From Scytalidium lignicola (taxonomy: Eukaryota > Ascomycota > Leotiomycetes): a DNA stretch of 32,633 nucleotides. Of this stretch, positions 31,151-32,633 are shown piece after piece. The stretch spans positions 1-32,633 of the forward strand of contig NCSJ02000432.1 in assembly GCA_002812745.2 (NCBI GenBank), written 5' to 3'. The position numbers and the translations under genes are program-made. Below the pieces are notes generated by a model. The model had not been told where the DNA came from. It worked only from the letters and a program-made list of their open reading frames with translations, and ran no database searches. The stretch's first letter is position 1; the number at the start of each line of letters is the position of its first letter.

Positions 31151-32633
31151 GGTTATACACTTTAATCAGCTAATCAAAATCATTATTTAATTAATTTCAT
31201 CTTTTACCTTTATTCAACAACTATTATAATCTTTTAAAATGAAAGAAGAATCAAGTCTTCTACTACTGAAAAAATACCAGTTNAAAAAGTCCTGAGAATT
31301 ATAAATTATAAAGCATTATAATCATTAATATTCTTAAATCAAAGGGTTATCTTAACTATACAAATAATAATATCAAATGCTTTAAAATAGAAGATAGTAA
31401 AGAAACCCTAGAATTTAAGGCTTAAGAAAAAGTAGATTCTACAGTTAAACTCTGTATATCATTGAATATTAACAAAAAAGCTAATATTTTTATCTTAAAG
31501 TACTTTACATCTAAGAAAGCCTAAGAAACCTTAAAAGCTTAATATCAAGGTTTAAACTATAATCTTAAGGAAAAATATATCTTTAAGCTAGTTAATATCA
31601 AATACAAGCATTTTAACTTGGTTAGAAGTTATGTCATCACATTTAAGGCTTTGAAGAGTAATTTAATTAGTATAAAAATCACATTGCTAGATATATTCTA
31701 TAAGTTCTTCTTTGTAAGGGGATTAGAAGACTTTATTGTTATATAAGCTAATTGACAACAATTAACAACATACTCTAAAACACTTTCTTCCTTTAAAACT
31801 CTTATAAAAGATATTTCAGACAAAGTATTAAAATCTAATAACTTGAGTATAGCATTTTATAGTTGAAAACAAGTTAATAAGTCTGATNAAAAAACTAAAA
31901 GAAAAGTGTTCTTACTATAAAAAGCCAAACTATAAAGAAGTTGATTGTTAGGAAAAATACCTTAAGAAGTATGAAGAATTTGTCAAAAAGCATAGTAAAA
32001 AGAAGGATAAAGACTTTAAATCCTCAAAATCAAGTTCAAACTCTAATTCTAACTCAAATACAGTTAACTTGAACAAATCTGATTCCTTTATAACTGTAAA
32101 TCCTAAGAACTTCTTTATATTCAATTATAACTACTAGTTTATAAACACAAACATTATAAATTATATAGCAAACTATATATCATAGTTTAAACTAGATTCT
32201 TACTAAGAGTATTATAATCTAACACTTGTAAAAACAAGAAATGAATTTACTCAAATTATTAGCTTAAGTATAATTATACTCAAAACAAAGTTAAATAATA
32301 ATTCAACATTCACTTTATAACTCTTTAATGTTTATCATATCCTTACTTTCTTAGTTAACATTCTTAGAGGAGTAAAGCTTTTAAATTAAGGCAGAGAAGC
32401 TTATATAATTGTAAAAGGTATTTACAATAAGAATAGAATTAAATTTAATGTTATAAACATGTTTACAGANCAATATATATTTGAAATTAATGCTAATACC
32501 CTAAAAACTCTTTTTATAACGCTTTTAACTAGGCAATTTATACTTAGTTTAGATCTTATTCACTAATACTTTAACTATGCTAATATTAAAGTAATTAAGA
32601 ATACTATAAAAGCTATTACTAGAATTAATAAAG
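31151..32633 (+). mobile_element. Ty1/copia gag and start of pol, RIP-mutated, running off the right edge
   Basis: Directly after the LTR, a gag-like region starts at an ATG at 31239. A helical UBN2-type stretch (for example ITLLDIFYKFFFVRGLEDF near 31680-31735) leads to a zinc knuckle (31907-31948: CSYYKKPNYKEVDC, with the second Cys and the His both changed to Tyr). Beyond is a Ser/Asn-rich linker, a protease/GAG-pre-integrase region (HILTFLVNILRGVKLLN near 32338-32388) and LDLIH*YFNYANIKVIKNT near the edge (family WHRRFGHANI). RT, RNase H and the 3' LTR lie beyond the window. Ns at 31283, 31888 and 32470. Confidence 0.85.

Noticed and set aside
1..32633. CRISPR arrays, bacterial operons, ribosomal RNA
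   Set aside because: No regularly spaced repeats, Shine-Dalgarno-type organisation or rRNA-like segments were seen. The introns and repeats point to a fungus.

Overview
The window looks like nuclear DNA of a filamentous ascomycete (Pezizomycotina). The genes have short introns (mostly 44-114 nt) with GTANGT-like donors and CTAAC-like branch sites. A Zn2Cys6 transcription factor is present, and the repeats carry heavy directional C-to-T/G-to-A decay of the RIP (repeat-induced point mutation) kind. The species cannot be named from the sequence.

Layout. Positions 1-4863 are an AT-rich graveyard: the end of a Ty3/gypsy pol with a chromodomain, an LTR-like block, the RT/RNase H end of a Ty1/copia element, and a pogo-type DNA transposon with 39-bp TIRs and a TA target duplication (element A, 2872-4861). 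Positions 5256-14684 are a gene island. It holds a spliced thioredoxin-like (TXNDC17/DUF953) gene (-), an orphan disordered protein gene (+), a frameshifted HSP20 relic (-), a solo LTR, a six-exon cytochrome P450 (+, one frameshift) and a complete 11-exon argininosuccinate synthase gene (-). Two more pogo-family transposons (B, 15069-~17010; C, 17133-19017 with perfect 53-bp TIRs) split the island. It resumes with a five-exon DUF1479 oxygenase-like gene (19599-21194, one frameshift) and a nine-exon Zn2Cys6 transcription factor (21577-23744). From about 24.1 kb to the end everything is RIP-degraded: a pogo remnant (D) interrupted by a full-length copia element (25157-30033, LTRs and an AATAA target duplication on both sides), then the 5' LTR and gag/pol start of another copia element running off the right edge.

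How it fits together. The P450, argininosuccinate synthase, DUF1479 protein and transcription factor could form an accessory metabolic neighbourhood. No backbone synthase (PKS, NRPS or terpene cyclase) is visible, so this is only a hypothesis. A perfect Gcn4/CPC1-type site 171 nt upstream of the synthase start fits amino-acid control of that gene. The most solid unusual observations are: an 8-nt micro-exon in the argininosuccinate synthase; two copies of the same 259-bp LTR, one pristine and one RIP-mutated; the RIP-made Cys-to-Tyr changes in two copia zinc knuckles; and a shared 17-bp repeat period in the ends of pogo elements B and C.

Caution: isolated Ns, mostly beside A/T homopolymers, suggest homopolymer-type sequencing uncertainty. 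The single frameshifts in the P450 and the DUF1479 gene may therefore be assembly errors rather than decay.
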